DNA from: Streptomyces sp. ISL-1
GTDB lineage: Bacteria; Actinomycetota; Actinomycetes; Streptomycetales; Streptomycetaceae
Assembly (NCBI RefSeq): GCF_018614585.1
Contig: NZ_JAGGOI010000035.1
Coordinates: 1 to 50,288, forward strand
Direction: 5' to 3'
Length of the DNA stretch: 50,288 nt
Shown: one piece after another, positions 15,857-26,186 of the stretch
Layout: each line of letters begins with the position of its first letter
Position numbering within the stretch: the first letter of the stretch is position 1
Notes under the pieces: model-generated
What the model was told of the DNA's origin: nothing
Database searches by the model: none
Seen by the model: the letters and a program-made list of their open reading frames with translations, nothing else
Made by a program: the position numbers and the translations under genes

Positions 15857-17269
15857 ATGAGCAATTCGCAGGGCAGTCACCATGCCGCACGCGGCGGTCT
15901 CCTCGCCGTCGGGACAGCAGAGCCGTACGACGAGCCCGGGACGACCTACGCGTACGACGAGCCCGAGACCTCGTACGAGGACGAGGCCCGCGCGCCGACA
16001 CACGACGAGCCCGGGACGCCGTACGAGGATGAGGCCTTCCCGCGCAGCTACGTCCCCACCGCGCCCGCGCTGCCGCGCCAGGGCTCGGCCCCGGACCCGG
16101 CCCCGGTCCCGGCGGTCTCCGGGACCGGTGGCCGCGCCGAAGCCCGCCGGGCCGCCCGCCGCCGGACCGGCGAGACGCCCGACACCCTGCGCAGGCTCGT
16201 CCCGCACGCCCTCGTCGTCGCCTTCCTGGCCGGCGGCACCTCGGCCTTCGTCGCCAGCGACAAGGCGGTGCGGCTCACCGTCGACGGCGTACCGCGCACC
16301 ATGCACACCTTCGCCGACGATGTGCGCGAGCTCCTCGATGACGAGGGGGTCGGCGTCGGAGCGCACGACATCGTGGCCCCCGCTCCCGCCGCGGCCCTCG
16401 CCAGCGGCGACGAGATCGTGGTCCGCTACGGACGGCCCGTCATCCTCACCCTGGACGGGCAGCGCCAGCGGGTGTGGACGACCGCCCGCACGGTCGAGGG
16501 CGCACTGCGCCAGCTCGGGGTGCGCGCTCAGGGCGCGTATCTGTCGGTCTCGCGCTCCATGCCGATCTCCCGCGACGGGCTTGCCCTCGATGTGCGGACC
16601 GAGCGGACCGTGACCTTCATGGCCGACGGGCGCGAGCGCACCATCCGTACGAACGCGGCGAGCGTGCATGAGGCCCTGGACGAGGCCGGGATCGAGCTGC
16701 GCGGCCAGGACACCACGTCCGTGCCGCCCGGCAGCTTTCCGCGCGACGGGCAGACCGTCACCGTCATGCGGATCACCGGCACCAGGGAGGTGCGCGAGGA
16801 GCACATCGAATTCGAGGTGGAGAAGGCCGAGGACCCCACGCTGTTCTCCGGCACCGAGGTCGTCGTACAGCAGGGCAGACCGGGCGCGCGCCGGGTCACC
16901 TACACCGTGCGCACCGTCAATGGCGTCAAACAAAAACCGCAGAAGGTCGCCGAGGAGGTGGTGCGGGAGCCCGTCGCCCAGCGGGTGAAGGTGGGCATCG
17001 AGCCGCTGCCGAAATCCGTCGCGGGCGCGGACAAGCTGAACTGGGACGCTCTCGCGCACTGCGAGTCGGGCGGACGGTCGGGCGCGGTCGACCCGTCGGG
17101 GACGTACGGCGGGCTGTACCAGTTCGACACCGGGACCTGGCGCTCGCTCGGCGGCAGCGGGCGGCCGCAGGACGCGCCCCCGGAGGAACAGACGTACCGG
17201 GCGAAGCAGCTCTACGTGCAAAGGGGGGCGAGTCCGTGGCCGCACTGCGGCCGTAGGCTGTATCAGTGA
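15857..17269 (+). CDS. rpfB: Resuscitation-promoting factor RpfB-type muralytic enzyme
   Basis: This encodes 470 residues from ATG 15857 (GGAG 6 nt upstream); an earlier ATG at 15824 lacks a site. The N-terminal cytoplasmic region carries imperfect D-E-P-(G/E)-T repeats (about 24-60). A membrane segment (about 115-133) is followed by three DUF348 repeats (about 136-300), beginning AVRLTVDGVPRTMHTFADDV. A G5 domain (about 305-385, with VTYTVRTVNGVKQKPQKV) precedes a C-terminal transglycosylase-like Rpf domain with catalytic Glu403 in A-H-C-E-S-G-G and the Cys pair C402/C464. Rpf enzymes cleave peptidoglycan and promote exit from dormancy and spore germination. It overlaps rsmA by 4 nt (GTGA). 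Confidence 0.93.
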   Translation: MSNSQGSHHAARGGLLAVGTAEPYDEPGTTYAYDEPETSYEDEARAPTHDEPGTPYEDEAFPRSYVPTAPALPRQGSAPDPAPVPAVSGTGGRAEARRAARRRTGETPDTLRRLVPHALVVAFLAGGTSAFVASDKAVRLTVDGVPRTMHTFADDVRELLDDEGVGVGAHDIVAPAPAAALASGDEIVVRYGRPVILTLDGQRQRVWTTARTVEGALRQLGVRAQGAYLSVSRSMPISRDGLALDVRTERTVTFMADGRERTIRTNAASVHEALDEAGIELRGQDTTSVPPGSFPRDGQTVTVMRITGTREVREEHIEFEVEKAEDPTLFSGTEVVVQQGRPGARRVTYTVRTVNGVKQKPQKVAEEVVREPVAQRVKVGIEPLPKSVAGADKLNWDALAHCESGGRSGAVDPSGTYGGLYQFDTGTWRSLGGSGRPQDAPPEEQTYRAKQLYVQRGASPWPHCGRRLYQ

Positions 17270-18123
17270 GCACCACTGAGCCCGACGCACTCCTCGGCCC
17301 CGCCGACATCCGTGAACTGGCCGCAGCGCTGGGCGTACGTCCCACCAAGCAGCGCGGCCAGAACTTCGTCATCGACGCCAATACGGTCCGCAGGATCGTC
17401 CGCACCGCAGGGGTGCGTGAGGACGACGTGGTCGTCGAGATCGGCCCCGGGCTCGGGTCGCTGACCCTCGCCCTGCTGGAGGCGGCTGACCAGGTCGTCG
17501 CCGTAGAGATCGACGATGTGCTGGCGGGCGCGCTGCCTTCGACGATCCTGGCCCGCATGCCGGAGCGGGTCACGCGCTTCTCGCTGGTGCACGCAGACGC
17601 GATGCAGGTGCGGGAGCTGCCTGGCCCAGAGCCGACGGCGCTCGTCGCGAACCTTCCGTACAACGTGGCAGTGCCGGTGCTGCTGCACATGCTGGACCGC
17701 TTCCCCACGATCGAGCGCACGCTGGTGATGGTGCAGGCGGAGGTCGCGGACCGGCTCGCGGCGCGGCCCGGGAACAAGGTCTACGGGGTCCCGTCGGTCA
17801 AGGCCAACTGGTACGCGGACGTGAAGCGGGCGGGCTCGATAGGGCGCAATGTCTTCTGGCCCGCCCCCAACGTCGACTCGGGTCTGGTCTCGCTGGTGCG
17901 CCACGATCCGCCGAAGACCACGGCCACGAAGGCGGAGGTCTTCGCGGTGGTCGACGCCGCGTTCGCGCAGCGGCGCAAGACGCTGCGGGCGGCGCTGGCC
18001 GGCTGGGCGGGGTCGCCCGTCGCCGCGGAGACCGCGCTGGTCGCGGCCGGGATCTCACCGCAGGCGCGCGGCGAGTCCCTGACGGTGGAGGAGTTCGCAC
18101 GGATCGCGGAGGCCAAGGCGTGA
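17266..18123 (+). CDS. rsmA: 16S rRNA dimethyladenosine transferase (A1518/A1519)
   Basis: This encodes 285 residues (KsgA). SAM-binding motifs are VVVEIGPGLGSLTLALLEA (motif I, about 56-72) and VVAVEIDD. The catalytic motif N-L-P-Y-N is at 129-133, with the usual FVIDANTVRRIVR N-terminus and a C-terminal helical domain AFAQRRKTLRAALAGW. It dimethylates two adjacent adenosines in helix 45 of 16S rRNA during late 30S assembly. The start GTG overlaps the rpfB stop, and the next gene overlaps its own stop (GTGA at both ends). This gives a coupled rpfB-rsmA-ispE unit, a conserved actinobacterial order. Confidence 0.95.
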   Translation: MSTTEPDALLGPADIRELAAALGVRPTKQRGQNFVIDANTVRRIVRTAGVREDDVVVEIGPGLGSLTLALLEAADQVVAVEIDDVLAGALPSTILARMPERVTRFSLVHADAMQVRELPGPEPTALVANLPYNVAVPVLLHMLDRFPTIERTLVMVQAEVADRLAARPGNKVYGVPSVKANWYADVKRAGSIGRNVFWPAPNVDSGLVSLVRHDPPKTTATKAEVFAVVDAAFAQRRKTLRAALAGWAGSPVAAETALVAAGISPQARGESLTVEEFARIAEAKA

Positions 18124-19016
18124 GCGTCACGGTACGAGTGCCGGCCAAGGTCAATGTCCGGCTGGCGGTCGGCGCGGCGCGCCCCGACGGCTTCCACGAC
18201 CTCGCCAATGTCTTTCTGGCGGTCGGTATCCACGACGAGGTCACGGTGACGCCCGCCGAGTCGCTGACGATCACATGCTCCGGGCCGGACGCCTCGCAGG
18301 TCCCGCTGGACCGTACGAACCTGGCGGCCCGCGCGGCGGAGCTCCTCGCCGCCCGTCACGGCATCGATCCCTCCGTCCACATCCACATCGCGAAGGACAT
18401 TCCGGTCGCGGGCGGCATGGCGGGCGGCAGCGCGGACGGCGCGGGCGCGCTGCTGGCCTGCGACGCGCTGTGGGGTCTTGACTCGCCGCGTTCCGAACTC
18501 CTCTCCATCTGCGCCGAGTTGGGCAGCGATGTGCCGTTCAGCCTGGTGGGCGGCGCGGCACTGGGCACGGGCCGCGGGGAGCAGCTGACCGAGCTCGAGG
18601 TCGGCGGAGAGTTCCACTGGGTGTTCGCGGTGGCGGACGGCGGCCTGTCGACGCCCGCGGTGTACGCCGAGTTCGACCGCCTCAACGAGGGCGTCGCAGT
18701 CCCCGCCCCGGCCGCGTCCCCACCCCTGCTCGAAGCCCTGCGCACCGGCGACGCGACGGCCCTTGCCGCGTCCCTGGCGAACGACCTCCAGCCGGCGGCC
18801 CTCTCCCTGCGCCCGGCCCTGGCCGACACCCTGACGGCGGGCACGGCGGCGGCTGCGCTCGCGGCCCTGGTCTCGGGCTCGGGCCCGACGACGGCGTTCC
18901 TGACGAAGGACGAGGAGTCGGCGGGGGCGGTGGCTCAGGCCCTGCTGGCGTCGGGCACCTGCCGGACGGCGAGGGTGGCGGTGTCCCCGGCGCGGGGTGC
19001 GACGGTGCTGGTGTAG
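18120..19016 (+). CDS. ispE: 4-diphosphocytidyl-2-C-methyl-D-erythritol kinase
   Basis: This encodes 298 residues of the GHMP kinase family. The N-terminal PAKVNVRLAVGAARPDGFHD carries the catalytic Lys10. The GHMP glycine-rich loop is PVAGGMAGGSADGAGAL (96-112), and LGSDVPFSLVGGAALGTGRG contains the second active-site Asp. The C-terminal part has ALVSGSGPTTAFL. The enzyme phosphorylates CDP-methylerythritol in the MEP pathway for isoprenoid precursors. Translation is coupled to rsmA through GTGA. Downstream lies a 286-bp gap with a strong terminator. Confidence 0.94.
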   Translation: MSVTVRVPAKVNVRLAVGAARPDGFHDLANVFLAVGIHDEVTVTPAESLTITCSGPDASQVPLDRTNLAARAAELLAARHGIDPSVHIHIAKDIPVAGGMAGGSADGAGALLACDALWGLDSPRSELLSICAELGSDVPFSLVGGAALGTGRGEQLTELEVGGEFHWVFAVADGGLSTPAVYAEFDRLNEGVAVPAPAASPPLLEALRTGDATALAASLANDLQPAALSLRPALADTLTAGTAAAALAALVSGSGPTTAFLTKDEESAGAVAQALLASGTCRTARVAVSPARGATVLV

Positions 19017-19135
19017 GGCGGTCGGCTTCCCCCCACCCGCCCCTCCCGCTGTGCCGATCCGCGGCCCCGCCGCGCGGTGGACAAGCCCCCAAGGCCGCCG
19101 ACGTGCTTCGCACGCGTCCTCAATCGCCGGACGGG

Positions 19136-19166
19136 CCTGATTGTGCGGCTGGGCCGCACAATCAGG
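19136..19166. terminator. Strong hairpin downstream of ispE
   Basis: A perfect 14-bp stem CCTGATTGTGCGGC / GCCGCACAATCAGG has a 3-nt loop. It sits in a 286-bp non-coding gap whose words (CTTCGCACG, CCTCAATCGCCGGACGGGCCTGA, repeated CGGCGGAGCCCCC) resemble the intergenic repeat found many times in Streptomyces genomes. Confidence 0.8.
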
Positions 19167-19302
19167 GCGGAACCCCGCACGGCGGAGCCCCCAGCCCTAC
19201 GCGGCGGAGCCCCCGCGCAGCGGTCCACCCCGCCGCCGCTCCTGAGCCCTGTCCGCGGCGACTACGCTGGGACGTCGATCCATCCCCCCGTACAGGAGTG
19301 AA

Positions 19303-21108
<1,806 letters not shown>

Positions 21109-21140
21109 CGGCGGCGTGCAGGTCTCGTAACGAGGGCATC

Positions 21141-21182
21141 ACGGGCCGGTCCTCCCTTGGGAACAGGGGCGGACCGGCCCGT
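21141..21182. terminator. Hairpin downstream of ABC-F gene
   Basis: A 12-bp stem ACGGGCCGGTCC / GGACCGGCCCGT with an 18-nt loop is followed by TTGTTG. It is placed 32 bp after the stop. Confidence 0.8.
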
Positions 21183-21335
21183 TGTTGATGGGCGCCCGAG
21201 TGATAGAAAGAAGCCCCGCTCGACTGACTTGATACAGCGGATTCCATGTCCGAAACGCTCCTTTCCGGGTCGAGTGCTGCCGGAATAGCGGGGGAGACCG
21301 GCCGGGCACCGGACCGTATGAAGGGGGAAGCGCTG

Positions 21336-23159
21336 ATGACTCAGCCGCCCAGCCAGCAACCGCCGCAGGGGGGCCACGGGGGCGCTCCTCAGGATGCTCC
21401 GAACGGCGTTCCCCAACAGCCCGCTCAGCCGCCGCAGATGCCGCCCGCCCCGCAGGGCCCGCCGCAGATGCCGCCCACGCCACCGGCCGGCGCACCGGCT
21501 CCGGCTGCCGGTTACGGATATCCGCAGACGCCGCCGGGACAGCCCGGTTACGGCTACCCGCAGCAGGCCCCCGGCCAGCCCGGTCCGTACAGCCAGCCGT
21601 CCAGCCCGTACAGCCAGCCGTCCGGCCCGTACAACCAGCAGCCGGGCCCCTACTCCGGCTACCCGACGCAGCCGCAGTACCCGGGCGCGCCCGTTCCGCC
21701 CGGTGGCGGCGGTGGCGGCAACTTCTTCACGAGCAAGCCCGGCATCATCATCGCCGCGGCCGTGGCCGGACTGCTGGTGATCGGCGGCGGCACCTGGTTC
21801 GCGCTCAGCGGCGATGACGACAAGACGGACGACAAGAACGTCAGCAAGAGCGATGACCCCAAGCCCTCCGGCTCCGAGTCCATAGACCAGGGTGACGGCA
21901 GCGGCGACGGCCGCGAGGCCAACGACGACCTCAACGCCGGGCGCAAGCCGGGCGAGGCGAAGGTCATGTTCCTGACGAAGAACGACGTCGACCTGCCGCG
22001 CAACGGCGCCGAGGTGTTCGGCCCGTGGGTGGTCGGCGACACCGTCGTCAAGGGCATGTACAAGGAGGTCGTCGGCTACTCGGCGACCGACGGCAAGAAG
22101 AAGTGGACCCTGCCGCTCGGCACCGAGATCTGCTCGGCGCCGAGCCGGACCACGGCCGACGGCAAGATTGTCGTGGGCGTCAAGGACGGCCTCACCGAGA
22201 AGTCCAAGTGCCTCGATCTGCAGATGATCGACCTCAATACCGGCAAGGCGGGCTGGAAGAAGCCGATCCCGAAGGCCACCGGCGCCTTCAGCTCGCTCTC
22301 CGACTTCACCCTGTCGATCAGTGGTAACACCCTTGCCGCGGGTGGTACCGGCAACTCATACGGCTTCTCGATCGCCGACGGCCGGCAGCTGTTCAAGGGG
22401 CCCACTGAGGGCTGCAAGCCGTTCGCCTTCGCCGGCGGCGCCAAGCTGCTCGCCGCGGCCAGCTGCCCGACGTCGGACTACAACAAGCCCAAGCATCAGC
22501 TCTCCGAGATCGACCCCACCACCGGCAAGGCCAAGTGGACGTACAACGCCCCCGCGGGCTGGGAGATCGACAAGGTCTACTCCGCCAGCCCGCTCGTCGT
22601 CTCCCTGACGCAGCGTGAGCCGAAGAAGTGGTCGATCGTCGCGCTCAAGGACAACGGCACGATGCGCTCGCAGATCGACGGCGGCAAGGACAAGTTCCAG
22701 CCGCGCTGCGGCGGCGCGTTCGTGATCTTCGGTCAGAACCTCGAGGGCTGTACCGGTGTCGCCGCCGACGCCACGAACTTCTACATGGCGACCGAGGCCG
22801 CCTACGGCACCGCCAACGAAGTCGTCGCCTTCAACCTCAACACGGGCAAGGCCGCATGGCGTTCGCCCGCGGGCGGCAAGCACCAGATGACGCCGCTGCG
22901 CACCGAGGGCGGAAACGTCCTCGTCTACCTGAACGCCTCCTACGACGCGGGCGGTGCGGTCGCCGCGATCGCGCAGACGGGTGGCGCGCCGAAGGTGCTG
23001 CTTCAGCACCCGGCCTCGACCGCCGAGATAGAGAACTCCTTCTACTCCCCGAAGTTGGTGTACGCGGACGGCCGGTTCTTCCTCGCCAGCGGCCGCGTCA
23101 GCGCAAGCAACGACACGGAGGAGAAGGAGACGAAGACCATGATGGCCTTCGGCAAGTGA
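21336..23159 (+). CDS. Pro-rich membrane protein with PQQ-like beta-propeller (paralogue 1)
   Basis: This encodes 607 residues from ATG 21336 (AAGGGGGAAG upstream; earlier Met codons in frame add a leader). The cytoplasmic N-terminus (about 1-130) is Pro/Gln/Gly-rich with repeated GYGYPQ and PYSQPS words. One membrane helix (about 135-157) is followed by an Asp/Lys-rich linker and an exported domain of about 420 residues. That domain has propeller-blade phrases such as VVGYSATDGKKKWTLPLG, MIDLNTGKAGWKKPI, EIDPTTGKAKWTYNA and AFNLNTGKAAWRSPAGG. The D/N-x-x-T-G-K-x-x-W blades are PQQ/YncE-like, but no quinone site is evident. Tandem with a paralogue 61 bp downstream. The function is unknown; sensing or scaffolding at the envelope is plausible. 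Confidence 0.82.
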   Translation: MTQPPSQQPPQGGHGGAPQDAPNGVPQQPAQPPQMPPAPQGPPQMPPTPPAGAPAPAAGYGYPQTPPGQPGYGYPQQAPGQPGPYSQPSSPYSQPSGPYNQQPGPYSGYPTQPQYPGAPVPPGGGGGGNFFTSKPGIIIAAAVAGLLVIGGGTWFALSGDDDKTDDKNVSKSDDPKPSGSESIDQGDGSGDGREANDDLNAGRKPGEAKVMFLTKNDVDLPRNGAEVFGPWVVGDTVVKGMYKEVVGYSATDGKKKWTLPLGTEICSAPSRTTADGKIVVGVKDGLTEKSKCLDLQMIDLNTGKAGWKKPIPKATGAFSSLSDFTLSISGNTLAAGGTGNSYGFSIADGRQLFKGPTEGCKPFAFAGGAKLLAAASCPTSDYNKPKHQLSEIDPTTGKAKWTYNAPAGWEIDKVYSASPLVVSLTQREPKKWSIVALKDNGTMRSQIDGGKDKFQPRCGGAFVIFGQNLEGCTGVAADATNFYMATEAAYGTANEVVAFNLNTGKAAWRSPAGGKHQMTPLRTEGGNVLVYLNASYDAGGAVAAIAQTGGAPKVLLQHPASTAEIENSFYSPKLVYADGRFFLASGRVSASNDTEEKETKTMMAFGK

Positions 23160-23220
23160 CGCGTCCTGAGCCATCCGGCCCACTTCCTTTCTCCACGCAT
23201 CCCTTCGAGGTAAGCACGCC

Positions 23221-25020
23221 ATGACGCAGCCGCCACCGCCGCCGAACCAGCCCCCGCAGGGAGGGTTCGGCGCACCCCAGGACGTTCCGCCGGGAGGCTT
23301 CGGAGCCCCGACGCCGCCCCCGCAGGCCCCCTCGTACGGCTATCCGCAGACGCCGCCGCCCGCTCAGCCGCCGCAGGGCCCGCCGCCGGGACAGCCCGGC
23401 TACGGCTACCCGCAGGCACCGGGCCAGGCGCCCGGCCAGCCCCCCGGCTACGGCTACCCGCAGGGTCCGCCGCCTGCCCAGCCGGGTTACGGCTACCCGA
23501 CCCAGCCCATGCAGCCGCAGTACATGCCGCCCCAGTCCGGCGGCAGCGGAGGCAAGAAGCTGAGCACGCAGATGCAGATCATCATCGCGGCGTCCCTCGC
23601 CGTGGTGCTGATCGTCGTCGGCGGCATCTGGTACGCCTCCTCCAACGACGGGGGCGGCGGCAAGAACGACGAGAGCAAGAACAGCTCGGACGGCAGTTCC
23701 GCGGGCTCCACGGGCGGCGACAGCGGCGGCAAGGCCGCCGACGGACCCGGCAACGAGAAGGCGCCCGCGAACGTCAACTCCAAGGTGGCCTTCCAGCTGC
23801 CGGAGCCCACGCGCACCGACATCACCAGCGTCAAGGGCTCCTGGGTCACCGACAAGGCCTACGTCAAGCCCGGTATGAACTCCCTCGTCGGCTACGACGC
23901 GGCCAAGGGCACCCCGCTGTGGACCCTCCCGCTGTCGGGCCAGGTCTGCGCGGCGTCCCGCCATCTGTCCGAGGACAACAAGGCCGCGATCCTCTTCGAG
24001 GCCACCAAGCGGGTCCCGCCGAAGAACTTCGAGCCGTGCACCGAGGTCGGCGTCGTCGACCTCAGCACCGGCAAGCTGCTGTGGAGCAAGTCCGTCAAGG
24101 GGACGAGCCGGGGCGACGAGAAGATCAGGTTCACCGAGGTCACGCAGAGCGGCAACACGGTCGCCGCGGGCGGCACCGACGGCGGCGCGGCCTTCGACCT
24201 CACCAGCGGCGCCGTCCGCTGGAAGCCCACGGCCAACGCCGAGGGCTGCTACGACATGGGGTACGGCGGCGGCCCGGCGCTCGTCGCGGTCCGCAAGTGC
24301 GGTTCGTACGACAGCCCGCAGGTCATCATCCAGGGCCTGAACCCGGACAACGGCACCCCGGCGTTCTCGTACAAGATGCCGGCCGGCGTGGAGTACGCGA
24401 GCATCGTCTCCAGCAAGCCGCTGGTGGTCGCCGCGGACGTGGGAGACACCGGCACCTTCGGCATCTCGGACTTCTTCTCACTCGACGAGAAGGGCACCCT
24501 GAAGGCCAAGATCCCGGCCGCGGGCGACAAGTTCCAGGCGCGCTGCGGCTCCACCGAGGTCGAGTCCTGCCAGAAGATCGTCGTCGGCAACGGGCGGTTG
24601 TATCTGCCGACCGCGGACCACGAGGGCACCGGGGAGTACGGCGACACCAACGAGATCGTCTCCTTCGACCTCGCCACCGGGAAGCCGACCGCTGACCGGT
24701 CGGACGCGGGCGACCGGTACACGATGTTCCCGCTGCGCATGGACGGCGGCAACCTCATCGCGTACAAGTGGCCCCCCTACGACAAGGGCGGCCAGGTCGT
24801 CAGCATCGACGGCGGCACCTTCAAGCAGACGGTGCTGATGGAGAATCCGGCCGACAAGGCGGTACGGGCCGCGGAGACCAGCTTCTCCTCGGACTACGCC
24901 GAGTACCGCTATGCCAACGGGCGGCTGTATGTCGGGGCGGTTCTGCTGAGCAAGCCGTCGTCCTCCTCCTCGACCTTCGGGAAGAAGTACCTGACTGTCG
25001 CCTTCAGCACGGCCGACTGA
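23221..25020 (+). CDS. Pro-rich membrane protein with PQQ-like beta-propeller (paralogue 2)
   Basis: This encodes 599 residues and is the same architecture as the preceding gene. The N-terminus MTQPPPPPNQPPQGGFGAPQ has GYGYPQ repeats. A membrane helix (about 116-138) and a Ser/Gly/Lys linker precede blades such as LVGYDAAKGTPLWTLPLSG, VVDLSTGKLLWSKSVKG, FDLTSGAVRWKPTANAEG and SFDLATGKPTADRS. Cys residues are spaced similarly in both copies (for example EGCYDMGYGGGPALVAVRKC here, EGCKPFAFAGG...AASC there), suggesting conserved disulfides outside the cell. The two genes presumably share a promoter before 21336 and a terminator at 25058. They look like an old tandem duplication, now clearly diverged. 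Confidence 0.82.
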   Translation: MTQPPPPPNQPPQGGFGAPQDVPPGGFGAPTPPPQAPSYGYPQTPPPAQPPQGPPPGQPGYGYPQAPGQAPGQPPGYGYPQGPPPAQPGYGYPTQPMQPQYMPPQSGGSGGKKLSTQMQIIIAASLAVVLIVVGGIWYASSNDGGGGKNDESKNSSDGSSAGSTGGDSGGKAADGPGNEKAPANVNSKVAFQLPEPTRTDITSVKGSWVTDKAYVKPGMNSLVGYDAAKGTPLWTLPLSGQVCAASRHLSEDNKAAILFEATKRVPPKNFEPCTEVGVVDLSTGKLLWSKSVKGTSRGDEKIRFTEVTQSGNTVAAGGTDGGAAFDLTSGAVRWKPTANAEGCYDMGYGGGPALVAVRKCGSYDSPQVIIQGLNPDNGTPAFSYKMPAGVEYASIVSSKPLVVAADVGDTGTFGISDFFSLDEKGTLKAKIPAAGDKFQARCGSTEVESCQKIVVGNGRLYLPTADHEGTGEYGDTNEIVSFDLATGKPTADRSDAGDRYTMFPLRMDGGNLIAYKWPPYDKGGQVVSIDGGTFKQTVLMENPADKAVRAAETSFSSDYAEYRYANGRLYVGAVLLSKPSSSSSTFGKKYLTVAFSTAD

Positions 25021-25057
25021 TTTCCGGACAGCCCAGATAACACGGACAACAGCGCAG

Positions 25058-25095
25058 GTGGCCCGGCACATCGGTTCTCCGATGTGCCGGGCCAC
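25058..25095. terminator. Strong hairpin after the PQQ-propeller pair
   Basis: A perfect 17-bp stem GTGGCCCGGCACATCGG / CCGATGTGCCGGGCCAC with TTCT loop lies 37 bp after the second paralogue. There is no U-run, as is common in Streptomyces. Confidence 0.85.
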
Positions 25096-25236
25096 GGCCG
25101 TAAGTGGCCCTGTTTGACGAAGAATTCGGCACTCTGGGGGGCTTTTGCCGAGTTCGGGGCGCGCGATGTCGCACTAGCGTGTAGCTTGCCGGGTCAGGAG
25201 GGCCGGGGGGCCAGCTCCGACGGGGAGGGTTGCTCG

Positions 25237-25932
25237 ATGGGCGTGCGGCTCATGGTGCTCGATGATCACCGACTGCTCGCCGAGGCACTCGCCTCGGCCT
25301 TGAAGCTGCGTGGGCACCGGGTGCTCGCGGCGGCGGCCCCCGCGGCCGGCGCCGCCGACCTGGTGGTCAGCAGGGCACCCGAGGTGTGCCTGCTGGGGAC
25401 GGCGACGCCCGCGGAGCCGGGTGCGTTCGACCCCATCGTGAAGATCAAGCGGGAGCGTCCGCAGGTGGCCGTGGTGGTGCTCGGCCCGGTGCCGAGTCCG
25501 CGCGGGATCGCCGCGGCCTTTGCGGCCGGCGCCTCCGGTTACGTACGCCATGACGAGCGCATCGAGGGCGTCGAGCGCGCCATGGTCAAGGCCCGGGCGG
25601 GCGAGGCGGTGGTGGCGCCGCAGCTGTTGCAGGGCGCGTTCGCGGAGCTGCTCAACCCGGCCGCCCAGCCGGACGACGAGGGGCAGCGGCTGCTGCAGAT
25701 GCTCACCCCGCGGGAGGTCGAGGTGCTCGTGCGGGTCGCGGAGGGCGAGGACACCCGGCTGATCGCGGCGGGTATGGGGATAGCGCCGAGCACGGCCCGT
25801 ACGCATGTGCAGCGGGTGCTGATGAAGCTGGGGGTCGGCTCCCGTCTTGAGGCGGCGGCGCTGGCCGCGCGCACCGGGCTGCTCGACCGGGCGGCGGTCG
25901 TCTCGTCTCCGGCCGGTCAGGCGGCGGAGTAA
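25237..25932 (+). CDS. LuxR/NarL-type regulator with degenerate receiver domain
   Basis: This encodes 231 residues from ATG 25237 (GGGGAGGG upstream); the frame is open from 25084 but without a site. The receiver-like domain starts VRLMVLDDHRLLAEALASAL, keeping the acidic pair Asp9-Asp10. The phospho-acceptor position reads V-C-L-L-G-T (Gly54) instead of an Asp, and the domain is otherwise Ala-rich. The C-terminal HTH (about 163-225) is canonical: LTPREVEVLVRVAEGEDTRL, IAPSTARTHVQRVLMKLGVG. Such atypical regulators act without phosphorylation, through ligand binding or protein level. No kinase gene is adjacent. It sits upstream of the gal operon. Confidence 0.88.
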   Translation: MGVRLMVLDDHRLLAEALASALKLRGHRVLAAAAPAAGAADLVVSRAPEVCLLGTATPAEPGAFDPIVKIKRERPQVAVVVLGPVPSPRGIAAAFAAGASGYVRHDERIEGVERAMVKARAGEAVVAPQLLQGAFAELLNPAAQPDDEGQRLLQMLTPREVEVLVRVAEGEDTRLIAAGMGIAPSTARTHVQRVLMKLGVGSRLEAAALAARTGLLDRAAVVSSPAGQAAE

Positions 25933-26039
25933 GGGCTACGCGGTCCAGGGCCGGTCAGGCGGCCGGGTGTGGGTTACGCGTCCTCGGGCGGGCTCGCGGC
26001 GGAGCCGTCGGGCCGGTGCTCGCCAGCGGCCGGCAGATG

Positions 26040-26186
26040 AACCCGGCTTTACTCTTCAGCGTCTAAATCTGAAGGCATGTTCGTATCTGCGCGCAAGCGC
26101 TCTCTGTGAGTACCCAGCCATTGACGTCACTGTTGGCTCGTGATTTGTTATGTGCGGTTCTGTTGGTGGTTGAGGGGAGCTTCACA
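26040..26186 (+). promoter_or_regulatory. Probable gal operon promoter region
   Basis: The 254-bp gap before galT drops in GC near the gene (CTGTTGGCTCGTGATTTGTTATGTGCGG, 26129-26156). It must carry the galT promoter, the galP1 region known in Streptomyces gal operons. A TTGTTATGT word at 26147 could be the -10 area. I cannot place the -35 or an operator with confidence. Confidence 0.35.
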
